Assembly: GCF_030272615.1 (NCBI RefSeq)
Contig: NC_081407.1
Location: forward strand, 154,455,548 to 154,519,547
Length of the DNA stretch: 64,000 nt
Reading direction: 5' to 3'
From: Cryptomeria japonica
Taxonomy: Eukaryota > Streptophyta > Pinopsida > Cupressales > Cupressaceae
The notes below the pieces were generated by a model. The model had not been told where the DNA came from. It did no database searches and saw only the letters and a program-made list of their open reading frames with translations. The position numbers were made by a program, and so were the translations under genes. This document shows, in pieces, positions 24,701 through 37,012 of this stretch (within the stretch, counting starts at the first letter, position 1; each line of letters opens with the position of its first letter).

Positions 24701-25340
24701 GAAGAGGATTCTTGATATTTTGATCAAATTGAGAGAAGAAGAAGCCACTTTGGAACCAATCCTGAATAAGTGGGTGCCTAGACGTAAAGAGTTAGAGCTC
24801 ATGTGTTCTTCCCATGCAGATGCAGAAGAGAATGACAATCTAAGGTCCACATGTGAGTTTATAAAAGAGATGAATATTCTTTCAGTGGAAGGAGCAAGTA
24901 TAAAAAGAAAAGCCTAACTTTATAGGAAAGAATATGCAAATCATAAATTTGAAATGTTTCTAGGAGGTTTCATTGGTCCTGTCCAGCTAAAGGAAGAGAA
25001 GACTTGGTTAAAGGAGGTGGACCACAATTTGTCCCTAAGGATCAATCAGATTATTAGTACTGATGACACATCCTTATTTGTCCAAACAATTCAGGAAATT
25101 GAAAAAGTGAAATCTCATTATGGTTTCATAGAAATAGAGATTGAGCATGTACGAGTCACTTGGAAGCGGCTAGAAGATATGAAATAGAAGATTGCTATTT
25201 TTACTTGGCCTACTGATGATGTGTATCAGGAGTGGACAGCTAAGTATATGGGATAGAAAGAAGATGCTCGGGAGCAGTTACAGGAGGTTGCAATAGAACA
25301 ACAAGCAGAGGAAGCCGCAGATGCTGAAAAGGACTTATAA
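21709..25340 (+). pseudogene. Unrecognised cargo gene of the CACTA element, about 1,200 codons
   Basis: Function unknown. The ATG at 21709 opens MAPRREFTGKVNYHD. The frame runs to a TAG at 22045, continues in frame to about 22255, shifts at a G-run (22256-22261), and continues through the longest open part (22379-23629). It shifts again before 23985 and ends near 25338. The N-terminal 600 codons look globular, with a PFGWYSMLMYMFLFKG segment. GKRKIEDV and PKKQRVGKE near 23520-23590 look like a nuclear localisation signal. An acidic stretch, a coiled-coil-prone region (about 24290-24450), a Pro/Ser linker and further helical sequence follow. It lies opposite in strand to the transposase genes. 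The architecture recalls the frames at 42968 and 57687. It may be a captured host gene or the remains of another element. Confidence 0.55.
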
Positions 25341-26379
25341 CCGCTTCTTGAAAATGACCGGTTGTTTGTAACAAACTTCCTTTTGAAGGGTCCAAAGCTT
25401 GTATGCATCCATACTATTATAAATGGATACCAGGACTCCTTAAAAAACGATCACAAGTAATTGTAAGAAAACACTGCAGAAATTTATCTGAGCTTTTTTC
25501 TAGTCTTATGGAGAATACTCTGAGTTTTGTAATATTTTCTCCAAATTAATATCAATATATAGACTAGAAATTGTGTATATACATAAATGTGCATAGCAGT
25601 CATAGGGCAACTCATGTCAAATGTGCAACTCAAAACAATAAATAATCTTAGTTTGTATCCCTATAGCATCATAATGCAGTCCTTGACCAAGTATGCATAC
25701 AAGAAACATCTAGTTCTATTAAGGCACAAGCATCAAAGTCAGAGGTTATGACAACTAGTGAAAAACATCAAGAACAAAAAGTTTAGTCTCAAGAATTAGG
25801 AGTTGTAATCAAAAAACTTACAAGGATGAGGCATATTCATAACTTTTGCAGTCCCACCTTGGATATCAACACTAGAAGCAACTCATATTGTTCGTGTAAA
25901 GACAAGACAATATGGGAGTTCATTATACCCAGCAACTCATGGTGTTGTTGTTCATGTTGGCTCTAGTGGACCTTGCAATTAAGATTCAATATACATTATT
26001 CAATAAGATTAACTGTGCAACATAACGAAATATTGAAAAGTGTGTTACCTTGTTGAGCTTCGCTTGGTTTCGAGAATAGTTTAGTATTCTCTACTTAACA
26101 AGGCAAAGCACGTGAAGGTGGAAGCTCATTTAGCCCCTCCCCCCCCAACATCACTCTAAATTCCCCTTTAATATCTTATAACATTCATTCATTAATTCTT
26201 TCTACCATTAATAAAATATAGCATTCATTCGTTAATATCACATAACATTGATTAACATTAATTAACACACAACATTCATCAATATTAATTAACACATATC
26301 ATCCATAACCATTAATTAGCACATAATTACATTCACTAACACATAAAAATCAGTCATTATCAAATAAGTTAGATTACAA
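25341..26379. other. CACTA interior without a recognised gene
   Basis: The first part (to about 25570) looks like the 3' end of the cargo gene. The rest is AT-rich, with TTAATTAACA-type short repeats near 26220-26330, before the end of the TnpA-like gene. Confidence 0.5.
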
Positions 26380-29224
26380 TCATTTCTTTCTTTGTTTTTT
26401 CTTTGAAGCTATGAAAAGACTAAGTGGAACATCGATGTCTTCATCATTTCCCCCCTCTGCAGATGTTCCGCCAACTGCTCGTGATCTCAATGTATGCGTA
26501 GTTCTATACTGAGGACGAGGACACTGAAGCGAAGGGGGGTCCTCTGCAATAACAAAGAAATGGATTAAATTCAAAAAAAAAAAAATATTAGTGTTACAAG
26601 TATTTCATTAATTTAGAGAATATAATTGTTGTGCTCTTTACCTAATAGGGCCACATCATTTTGTGTAGCCTCAACCTCAACATGTTGAACATCATGGTCG
26701 TCTTCACCTGAGTGGGGAACATCATGTTCTTGAGGTTGCGTACCCAGATCATGCTCCACTTGCTCACCACCGACTACATGCTCTAAAATATTAACAAGAA
26801 AGGTTATGTTAATTACTACTCTAATTACAAATTAAGATGTTTAATTGTATTAATAGCTAAATAAATAAATTTGAATAGCAAATGAATACCTCCACTACTG
26901 GGATGCACATCCGGACGTTCATGTGTTGGAGGTGTTTCACAATTAGCAGGCTGCATTCCAATGACATGCACATTGTTATCATTGCTTGCTTATTTAAAAC
27001 AAATATAGTCACTTTATGTTGGAACTCAACATCAATTAGATTATTGGTAAAGTATTCAATTTGAAACAACTTCCATTTACCATATTAACTTGTGTGACGG
27101 ATGCACTCGAATGTTGTGTATGCCCACTCAATTCTCATAGCCGATCAACCACGGCTGAATAGCCTTGCTGGTACGCAATTCTCTTGTCATCTTTTGTGGG
27201 CACTTTATTGAATTCAGAGCCCTGCATTTTTGCTTGGTACCGTGAATTTTGCTTGCATTGTTTGATAAAATAAAAACGTTTGCAATTTATTAATATTTTG
27301 AGACAATATGGGAGTTTACATGAGATACTTACAATTTGTGCAACAAGTTTCATGTAACCACCAGAGCCGAGTTTGTGTTGCCCGTGCTTTTCTTGCCTTG
27401 CCTTGTTTTCCTTTGACGTGTCACTCAGTCTATAAAAAGTTTGAAATATGTTAGATTATATAAATATAAAGAGTAATTAATTAGTACATAATTACATTCT
27501 TAATAGTATCCTGTACCTTCTTCTGGCATCTACTGGTGTATTTCCTTTTTTCCTTTCAATTCTCTCCTTGGCATCCAAAATCAGGTCCTTCCACTCCCTC
27601 TCTGGAATCATGGGGGGACGCTTGTACTTTAGGTTCCTCTCCAAATGGGTCCTGTATTGGTCCCTCACATACTTTAGATATGTGTCGACTTTTTCAAGGA
27701 GCTTGGTTTTGTCAAAGGTGTCATTTCCAAACCACTCAACCATTTGGTTTGTCAATTCATCTTTTAACCTTTTTTCTTGGTCATTCCACCTTTTAAAGCA
27801 AAAACAAACCTGTTAGATTCATAAATGAACTGAAGCTACATTTATTACACTTCAAGAAATGGATCAAAGGAAAAGTATTCTAGCAACGATATGAAATCAA
27901 AAGTGGATAAGGGTTAGTTCACATATGATGTACCACCTTTTACGTATGGTGGGCCCAAATATATGCAATGTCACTAAGATGTTTATAGAAAATATCATTG
28001 CCTGCAAAAATTCATGGGATCAATATTAGTCCAAAACGAGTGATCATAAAGTAAATTATAATTAGAGTATATATAATAATAATTTTAAAGTACCTGGAAC
28101 ATTTTGTATCTTTAAGGGAAGCATTTCTTCATCGCTCACCACGAATGTGGTCTGCACTGTTCCCGTACTAGCAATACGAGAAGATCCAGGAAACGATGCT
28201 ATGTTATCAGCAGTAGTCGCCTATGGCACATCCTCATGTGCATCTCCTCCTGCAAAAATGAATCCACTATGAAATGGCATTAGAATTCAAGAAAGAATGC
28301 TTGAAGGGAAATAAACACACGACAGAAGATAGAGAAAAAGAGGGATCTACCAACAGTGGGCGGCCCAATATGACATGCACTAGAGGATGTTTGCATGCTA
28401 CGTGTTGCTGACATTGCAGTCGGCAATACAGGTGAGGGTGACCTCTGATGAGGCAAAGTCGACATTTGCACAGTAACATTGACAGCACCTAAAGAATAAT
28501 ACATTAAATATATGAAACATTAAATATATGAAAAGTGCAAGAATTGTAAACAAGGATGAACCTTTATTTTGAAAATTGACAGTAACAAGTATGATGTGTT
28601 TTGGGTACTCAGAGTGATAAGCCAAGCAAGTGATAATACAAGAAAATCGTCATCACCTGATCCTGCAACACCCTGATCGTAGGAACGACTTTCATGAGGG
28701 CGGATAAATTGCTGTAAAAACAATACATACATATTTTAATTAATGACATAAAAAGAGAATAAAATATAAACCATTATTGAACTTTTGTTATAATTAAAGC
28801 TTTCATTACTGCTTACTTGCAAGTTTTCTGTTGTCTTATACAATAATTCCACCCTCTGTCGTATCTCATCAGTGGTAGGATGCACGGCTGCCAAAGCAAC
28901 AATCTCTTTTCTAATTTTTATAAGAGGCATTGTAAAGAATTTCACAAGGTTTGTGGGATCTTCAGGGTCATCATTGCTTAACCCTAATGATTCGACATCC
29001 ATAGAAAGGTGCTCAGGTACTGCAACTCCCTTTCCCTTTCCCCGAACATCCATCTGTGTCAAGAATATCATTAACAATTACAAAATTAGTATAAATCACT
29101 AAAAAAAAGAACATAATAATGTAACAGTTTGCTTCTACCTAATTTGTACAATTACAATGAGGTTTACCTGCTCGGTAGAAGTGTCGCAAGGTACATCTCT
29201 ATCTGCGATATGTGATGGATCCAT
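26380..29224 (-). pseudogene. TnpA-like gene (Ptta/En/Spm Transposase_24 family)
   Basis: Second gene of the CACTA pair, encoding a DNA-binding helper. A likely start is the ATG at 29224 (MDPSHIADRDVPCD). Exon 1 ends at 29168 before GTAAAC, and exon 2 begins after CAG at 29053 with MDVRGKGKGVAV, in phase. It is helical to about 28818. A later exon at 27492-27755 has the family's core block (DTYLKYVRDQYRTHL, YKRPPMIPEREWKDLI), continued at about 27330-27425 by KENKARQEKHGQHKLGSGGY, a conserved Ptta/En/Spm pattern. The last exon ends KKKQRKK at 26380, a basic tail. The exon-intron model is by eye only. It could still be largely intact; several internal exons (27770-28700) are uncertain. Confidence 0.7.
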
Positions 29225-29651
29225 GTCAGCCTGTGAGAAAGAAAAAATATAAAAAACGTTAGCGAAATTACATCATACACAACATGAACAACATGAACTT
29301 TGTAGACAAAAAGAGTATTAAATAATAAAAAGATGTCGTCATCAAAATCATTGTAAATTTTGTAATTCCTTACCTTTACTTTATGTAGACTATGCAGGAT
29401 CCTCAACTAAATGGTCACAAAAATAGTCACATAGCTAATAAACAATCCAATTTCCATAAATAAACACAGTTTAAAAATTGTCACATAAATAGTCACACCC
29501 CCTATCTCCATCTCCATATTAAAAGGTGCATCATGAATTAATTATGTAATGGCATTAGAATTTAAAACAGAATGAATTAATTATGTAAAAAAAGTTCTAT
29601 CAAGAAGTCAATATTCAATAGATAATATACTAATCGCATTCCTCATACATT

Positions 29652-29779
29652 TCATTCCTCATCATCATGAACATCAAGGTCATCATCACCATCATCCTCA
29701 TCATCATGAAAATCAAGGTCATCATCACCATCATCATCGTCGTCGTCGTCATCGTCATCATCATCATCAATGTCTTCGC

Positions 29780-29828
<49 letters not shown>

Positions 29829-32800
29829 TTCTTCTTCTTCTTCTTCTTCTTCTTCTTCTTCTTCTTCGTCATTATGAAACTGTCGATCGTGATCATCATC
29901 CACTTCATCTTCTACTTCTTTGGTATCTTCTTCTTCGGTATCTTCTTCTTCCATCACATTATACTTTATCGGCCTTCCTCTTGGATCATGTCTAACAACA
30001 AATGACCAAGCTGGTTTATGTGGAACCTCAGAGTAAAATACTTGCTCACAATGGCTTGGAAGAACATAGGGCTCATCCCCAACTTGTTCAAATGACCTTG
30101 TATTTAGCATTATAAAACCATTATCATGTTTAATAATAGTTCTATCAGGATCATTTTTATTCAATCGTAGCCTGTACCATTTGACGACAAACAAAACTAA
30201 TTTGAAGGAATTAAAGTCACACTCAAGTATATCATCCAAAATGTCATAGTATCAATTTTGAGACTGTTGAGGATGAATGTCATTTCTCGATGAAATATTG
30301 TCACCTCAAAGACTGCAGTGATGCCAAAATCACAAGTTTTCTTCATGTCATCCAACTTTTTTATGCAAAATTTATGACCATTGCAGCACATAGCGTTGTG
30401 GTGTTTGACCTGCAATATGTCAAACATGTAAAATTTATTGCATTGTGAGTTGATAAACATATGGGTGATTAATAAATTTATACGTACCTGTTTATCTCTT
30501 AAACCATATGCTAAATCAATTTCCCTTTGCGTAACATTGGAATCTCCATTACTATGTGCTTCTTTAACCAATGAAGCCACACCTTCCCATGTTAATGTGC
30601 ATCCAGAATGTTGACAATGTTCAATCCATACCGTCATCCAATCAAGATTGTTTGCAATATACAAATGTAGTGCATCCCACTCTCGGCCAACTATACAAAA
30701 ACTAAATAGACGTCTTACAATCGATTTATTTTGAAGATTAAGAATTAATTAACTACAATAACATCTTATAATTAACTCTCACTTTCCTCAATCTACCTTT
30801 CCCTGTCAAGTACTCCCCTTCGAATTTTTTAATGATGTTGGGATACCAAATGTGATCCACGTGGATCTTTGCTGCAAACTTAGGAAGATATTCAAAAATG
30901 TACACCATAGTCTGGTATACCATATATCCCTCCACCATAGAACCCTCAGGATGTGCATTTTGTCAAACCAAAGCCTTCAAAAATTTCAAGTGCCTCTCAA
31001 CCATCCACATTGACCTAGTGTGTACAGGTCCACAAAATTCAATCTCCTCAACTTGGTGTATGAGGTAGTGTTCTTGTGCATTGAAAAAAGCTGGAGGTAG
31101 ACACTTTTGCATTTCACACATTAAATGATAAATTTTTCTCTTCCAATATTTTATATCGTCTTTATGGATTTTTTTACATGACAACCACCTACAAGGTATT
31201 CAAGACGCAAAAAAATATATTACATAAGAAGTAAAAAAAATCACAAATATAATATCTATACAATGAACTAAACAAATATCACTACTTACCTTATGTATTT
31301 TCCAAGATCATATATGACTTGCTTGAAATTATTGTCGAAGTCGTCTGGGAGAGATAGACGTAGAACGTACTGCAACAATTATAAAATTATCTTTTCTTTT
31401 TTTTGTAACATAATGAAAAGTACATGTACACTCAGTACTTAAATACATACTAAAAACACAAGAACATGAATTACCTTAATGAAGGTATGCCAATCATGCA
31501 TTTTCATCCCCGGCCCAAATTCACTTTTCTTTGATATGAGATTGTTTATGTTCATAGCAAATCCAATGGGAAATCGAATTTTTCGTATGACTTATTTTAT
31601 AGAATTGCTTTGTTGGTCCGTTAATAACCAAGGAAGCTCACTTATATTAATTTGGTCTCCATGGCTATTTGATTGAATGACATTTATCATTGCATGATTG
31701 GAATCCTGAATGTCACTACATATTTTGACAATTTTTTCTTTGTCACGCCTTCCATCCAATATTTTTCATAATGTCTCTGTTATATTCTTTCCAATATGCA
31801 TACTATCAAACAAATGAAAAATTTGTAACTTCTCGTAGTAGGGCAACCTACTAAATTGTCAGGGATAACTTTTTATTTCCTTAGGAAGGTGGTCATTTAT
31901 GCCTTCATGACCATCATGATCATCAATCACATCATCAGTAAACAAAACAAAATAGAAAAGATGTTTTATGACAAACCAATAGATGGAATGGCATTACCTT
32001 GACGATTAATTCTATTATATTCCAACTTCCATAGGTGAGGTGTCATTCTTCGTGGCTTTGATGTATTCTCTTCTTTCCCATTGAAAAGATGTTTTTCAGT
32101 ATTTTGATACTTATGATTTTTGTGGAGAAAGTGCCTATACTCATCAAACACTTGCTTTCCTAAACTTTTTGAATGACGAGATTTCATCTTTGGACCACAA
32201 ACAGGACATGCAAATTTTCCCTTTGTTTGAAGACCTACAAGATAATGTATAATTGGATTAAATTTGATAATTTTTTGAATTATAATGTTCATGCACAACT
32301 TAAACACTATAACATACCACAAAAATGTGTTAGCCCCGGGGCATCGTGTATTGTCCATAGAAGCATCGCATGGAATTGAAATTGTCTTTATCCTATTGGT
32401 CTAGAGACGTCATACATAGTGACACCATTCCATAACTCCAGCAACTCGTCGATAAGAGGCTCGATATATACATTCATATCTTTAACTTGGTACTTACCTA
32501 ATCGAATGAACAAAAACATTACATAATTATTATGACCATTTTACTACAATATTTATAATTAAATTTAGACGACTATATTTAAATGATAAAATACCTGGAA
32601 CAATCATTGCCAAAATTATGTGCTCCCTCTTTATTGGCATCCATGGAGGAATGTTATTGTTGATAACAAAAGCAGGCCATACTGAGTAAACAGATCTCAT
32701 CTCTCCAAATGGATTGACACCGTCCACTGCCAATGAAAGCTTGAGATTATGAGGTTCTTCTTTAAAGTGTGGCCACTTTTCCTCTATGTCCATAAATGTT

Positions 32801-33917
32801 GAACCATCCACAAGCATTTGAATAATGTCATCTTGACTTCTATTGCATGCATGGTAATCCATAAATTGTGCCAAGGTAGTGCACTTGAATAATCATTGCA
32901 TACGTGGAATAATGGGAATATAGTGAAGAACCTTGCGAGGAACCCTTTTTGTTATTTGATCTGTTCGATATCTACTGATATGACATCCAAGGCATTCACT
33001 TCGAAATTCATGTTGTTTGTGATATATAATATGATCATTGGGACAAGCATCTATTGCTTGATACTCCATTCCAATATCTTTCATAACGGCAGATAATTCT
33101 CAGTATGAGCGAGGTAGAATATTTGATGGTGGTAACAAAAACTCACCTATCAATCTGAAGCAACAAAATATAATTTGTTATAATAAATAATATTAATGGT
33201 ACAGCATGATTCACAGTTTATTATGACATATATGACATGCTTTAACATAGGTGACATTGTTATGTTGGATAAACCATTAATAACCTTCAAGTTCACCAAC
33301 AACAATACAGCGGAGAGAAGAGTTGCCTGCGAGCCTTCATAAAGGGCCTTAGATGCCTTCTCAAGTAGAGGGACATCATGAACAACATCAAGGTCATCTT
33401 CATAACCATGATCAGCTGCGCGAGTACTAAATGAGTCATGGATCAATGTATTTGTACCATCATCTTCAATTGTGTTTTCTAGCTCATGATCGTCATCTTC
33501 CATGGGATCATTATCTTCAGCTTCGATATTCACACCTCCATGTTCATCCACTTCGAAAACCATATTCTCAGGGTTGTGTTGATCCATACCATGTCCTCTG
33601 GGGTTCTCGACCTATATAAAATTGATATACATAAATAAACTGTGATCATAATCTCATCATCACGTGATTTATTATGTATATAAATTGTCAAAACAATATA
33701 ATGAAAAACTTACCAATGGATGATAATCATGTCCACCTTCAATGTGACCATGCAGCCTACAATGTTTCTTCGTTGTTTTGATTAGAAGTCTTCTAGTCTT
33801 TAACCCCTTACAAATTTTGCATGAACAATAACATTTTCCATCACCTTTTCTTTTCAAGTTAGACCACAATCTAGCAATTGTCTCCTTATTTTGTTGTTCG
33901 TTGATATTGTCTGACAT
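29652..33917 (-). pseudogene. TNP2-type CACTA transposase (TnpD-like) with DUF4218 and DUF4216
   Basis: The start is the ATG at 33917 (MSDNINEQQNKE); a donor GT follows the HDYHPL codons near 33710. Exons in order: an acidic region (33587-33400) with a YNLK-like LLVNLKVINGLSN block; IDACPNDHIIYH and ECLGCHISRYR (33050-32960), the TNP2 Cys region; LKLSLAVDGVNPFGEMRSVYSVWP (about 32740-32680), the transposase core; KFACPVC near 32215; a DUF4218 block with CLPPAFFNAQEHYLIHQVEE (about 31105); GSMVEGYM near 30940; and a DUF4216 block ending EQVFYSEVPHKPAWSFVV (about 30040-29990). A TGA at about 32900 follows IPRMQ where the family has Arg, a CGA to TGA change. Other stops lie at introns or are lesions. 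The C-terminus is an unusual acidic run. Confidence 0.85.
29655..29870. repeat. ATC/TTC microsatellite coding for an acidic tail
   Basis: Plus-strand ATC and TTC repeats, read on the minus strand in the transposase frame, give a long Asp/Glu run after the DUF4216 domain. The frame stays open through the repeat to 29652. Confidence 0.9.
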
Positions 33918-35433
33918 GGTCTTTCTTCACAGGCAAAAAAATAGAAATTATTGCCTAACATGGTCTTTCCCTCAGGAGCTGGCAGATCTTGCTTCCATAC
34001 TTTAATTCTATTTTCTCAAAGGACAATCCTAAAAATCCATGCATTACAAACAACTTTTTACACCTTTGTTGGTTGTGGTGGCGTCACAGAGAGTTTACAT
34101 CAATAAATGAAGAACATGCCAATGCTTTTAATGCAACAGTAGAATTCTATCTCTTATTGAATATCTCTAGTGAAACCCCCATGATCTTTTGTTGGAGTAG
34201 AATTTGTTATATTATAGAAAGGGTCTTGTCCTTTGTTGATGGGATATTCATCTACCTCAAGAAATAATTCTTCTTATCTCCAACAAGAAGTGGAACTAAA
34301 TGAAGATCTAGCACCATGAAATTAATCCTCAAAAGGATTACTATAGTTAGTTTTGGTAGATAATGATCTGGGTAAAATACTAATGTGGCTTTACGAAACA
34401 TTATGTACTAGCTTAGCATACTCTAACAACTTTGATGCGACATGCTACATCCAATTAAGTCTCCATTGGTATCTCTATTGTGTTTATGGATTGGGATTCA
34501 ATGTACTCTTTTTATACATAGATTTTACTTTCAATTGAGGAGATTTGTATGTACTTGCTTGTCTTTCGATTGTATCCCTATTTCAAGAATTTCTTCTATC
34601 AACAAATCATTTGTTGTAAGTTGTACAAGTGGAAGCTTGAACATGCCTTCCATGCTAGCCTTGTTGATAAGTTCAACACCATCTTGTGCAACAAATCTTT
34701 ACAACTCCATTTTTCCGAATTGAAGAGTGAGTAGTAGGGACAATCTAGGACACTTACAGAGGTTTTGCAAGAGAGATAAATAGACCTAAATATTATGTCT
34801 TAATAATGATCAATAGGTAAACAGATAAGAAACTCTCAATATCAAAATGACTTTCTCAATTGTCTTTACTAGAAATGGATAGATCTGCTAATAATGGCTT
34901 TATGATTGTATGTCAACTTTAGACTCAATCCAAGAAGAGCTATAACTAATATGCGATATCTAGATTTATGATCTCTATAATATAACAATCCAATAATTAT
35001 GTTTCCATGCATCTATACCACAACACAAACATCATGCTAGTGTTCAGCCATAGCAATTGATATCCTAATTATAGAATGTGAAATATGCACATAACTATGA
35101 ATAAAGATTAAGAAAAATAAAGAAAGATGCTTATTGCAAACATAAATAACTAATGGACAAGAATTGAATTCATTGTAGATAGTTTTGAATATTAAATTCA
35201 CTTATTTGTGTGCATTTAGTAACTCATGTACTTGTGGCCAACCATTTATCTGTTTCATAAATTAAACACTTATTAATAACATTAAATGGCTGAGTAATTA
35301 TGTTTTAGTAGAAACTGAAAATAAAATATTTTATTTCAGGACAGCTCACACTATTCCCTATCATATTTTAGACTTTCGGTTTTGTTAGTAGTGGTTTGAT
35401 GTCTTTGGAGCTGATCATTGCATTTCTTTAGTT
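33918..35433. other. CACTA interior, 5' flank of the transposase gene
   Basis: Only short open frames. It should hold the transposase promoter, but no element could be assigned. The cargo PPR fragment starts at its right end. Confidence 0.5.
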
Positions 35434-36171
35434 ACGTTTGCCAGCCTACTCCCAGCCTGTGCCAAAATGGGAGCTTTGGAACAGGGTATGGACATCCATC
35501 AAAGCATAAAAGATAGAGGAATTTTGTCAGATGTAGTTGCAACTGCACAAAATGGATTTGTTGAGAAGGCTTCGGAAACTTTCAAGCAAATGCAATCAGC
35601 AGGTGTAAAGCCAAATTCCACAACCATTGCTACTATCCTCCCTGCCTGTGCCAAAATGGGAGATTTGGAATAGGGTATGGACATTCATCGAAGCATAAAG
35701 GATAGAGAAATTTTGTCAGATGTTGTAGTTGTAACTGCCTTGGTAGACATGTATGAAAAATGTGGAAGCATAGACAAGGCACGTGAACTATTTGATAGAA
35801 TGCCTAAAAGAAATGTTGTCTTGTGGACTGCAACGATTGCTGGATATGCACAAAATGGATTTGTCAAAAAGGCTTTAGACACTTTCAAGCAAATGAAATT
35901 GGAAGGCATAAAGCCAAATTCCACAACATTTTCCAGCATCCTCCCTGCCTGTGCAAAAATAGGAGCTTTGGAATAGGGTATGGACGTCCATCAAAGCATA
36001 ACGGATAAACGAATTTTGTTAGGCGTTGTACTTGCAAATGCCCTACTTGACATGAATACAAAATGTGGAAACATGGACAAGGCTCATAAATTGTTTGATA
36101 CGATGCCGCAAAGAGATGTGATCTCATGTGAACAATCAACACATGCGTATACGGGAGGAAGGGATTGCTGA
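35434..36171 (+). pseudogene. Captured pentatricopeptide-repeat (PLS-class PPR) gene fragment
   Basis: One reading frame with two in-frame TAG stops. Repeats of 303 bp (101 codons, the PLS triplet length) start with GMDIHQSIKDR at about 35488, GMDIHRSIKDRE at 35677 and GMDVHQSITDK at 35980. The blocks LVDMYEKCGSIDKARELFDR, GYAQNGFVKKALDTFKQM and GIKPNSTTFSSILPACAK are typical plant PLS-type PPR sequence. Unit 1 lacks about 39 codons in frame. Both stops replace the Gln that is intact as CAG in unit 1 (LEQGMD). PPR proteins bind organelle RNA. Without an N-terminal signal or C-terminal E/DYW domain, this is a fragment. It lies only about 450 bp inside the CACTA right end. Confidence 0.88.
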
Positions 36172-36625
36172 TACAAAATTGAACGCTCACTCATCAATCA
36201 TAGTTCTATGGTTTTATGAGATTAAACTAGGACAATTAACCACCACATGTATATTTTTTGCAACATGAAATTAAAAACTAGGGCAATTTGAATCTACCTC
36301 CTGCGTGGGATTGCCTTTGATGCGGGTTTGATGTTCTTAGGGGTTGAAGTCGCCACGGACGCCTACGCGGGATTGCAATTCACAAATGAACACCTCTTTT
36401 TTTATTTTGTAATGGTCGTTGTCATCAGAATTATGATGAACTTGAGCACTTTTTTGAAAAAAAGAAAATTCTCATTGCTAATGCCTTCTTCGTCAAAACC
36501 AAATGGGTAATTTCCATCGGAATTACGACGAATGCGGGCATTTTTCAAAAAAAAATCAAATTTGGCCACAATATACCTTCTCTATCAGAAACCTCAGTCG
36601 AAAATCTAGTCCAAATGTATTAGTG
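36172..36625. repeat. CACTA right terminus with subterminal repeats
   Basis: Contains GTTGTCATCAGAATTATGATGAAC, CATCGGAATTACGACGAA and CAGTCGAAAATC, matching the left-end subterminal motifs in inverse orientation, and ends TGTATTAGTG at 36625. Confidence 0.75.
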
Positions 36626-36628
36626 GAT

Positions 36629-37007
36629 TAGGATTTGTAGGAGGATTTGACTAGGAAAGAGAATGAGTGGAGAGAATTTAAAAATTAGAAGAATAAGGTT
36701 AAGTGAGTTTAGGGAGTTTCTAGAAGACTTTATTAGGTTAATGATGAATTAAGAAGATGGTTTGTAAGAATCATGTGTGTTAACTAATTAATTGAAATTA
36801 ATTAGCCAAGAGGGAGATTTGTGAGGATTTAATCTTTTAGAAGAATAAAGAAAGGGATTGATTTATTAAATAAATCAGTCACATACTATAGTGACAATAT
36901 CAATTATATTTAATTAATATTGAGAAGAATTTGAATTAACATAATTAATTAATTAATTATGTGAGGAATTAAAAATAATTATTTTTAAGTGTCTACAACT
37001 CTTAAAT
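36629..37007 (-). repeat. LTR-like segment inside LINE-1, right part
   Basis: Continues the sequence interrupted at 19425. AT-rich, with ATTTATTAAATAAAT and TTAATTAATTAATTA runs. It ends AAGTGTCTACA and ACTCTTAAAT before LINE sequence resumes. Read on the minus strand this would be the U3 start of a solo LTR. Confidence 0.35.
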
Positions 37008-37012
37008 TTAAT

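Larger units (their letters stand above)
19429..36625 (-). mobile_element. CACTA (En/Spm-like) DNA transposon, 17.2 kb
   Basis: The left end is CACTAGTACATTCAG and the right end, read on the minus strand, is CACTAATACATTTGG. The terminal inverted repeats match at 13 of 16 bases. Both are bordered by the 3-bp duplication GAT (19426-19428 and 36626-36628), as expected for CACTA elements. Minus-strand TNP2-type and TnpA-like genes lie inside. The left 6 kb and the right 1.2 kb hold cargo on the plus strand. The ends and duplication are well preserved while the genes show scattered stops. Confidence 0.95.

Noticed and set aside
29630-30005. Met- and Ile-rich frames over the ATC/TTC repeat
   Set aside because: Off-frame readings of the microsatellite; only the frame continuous with the transposase is meaningful.
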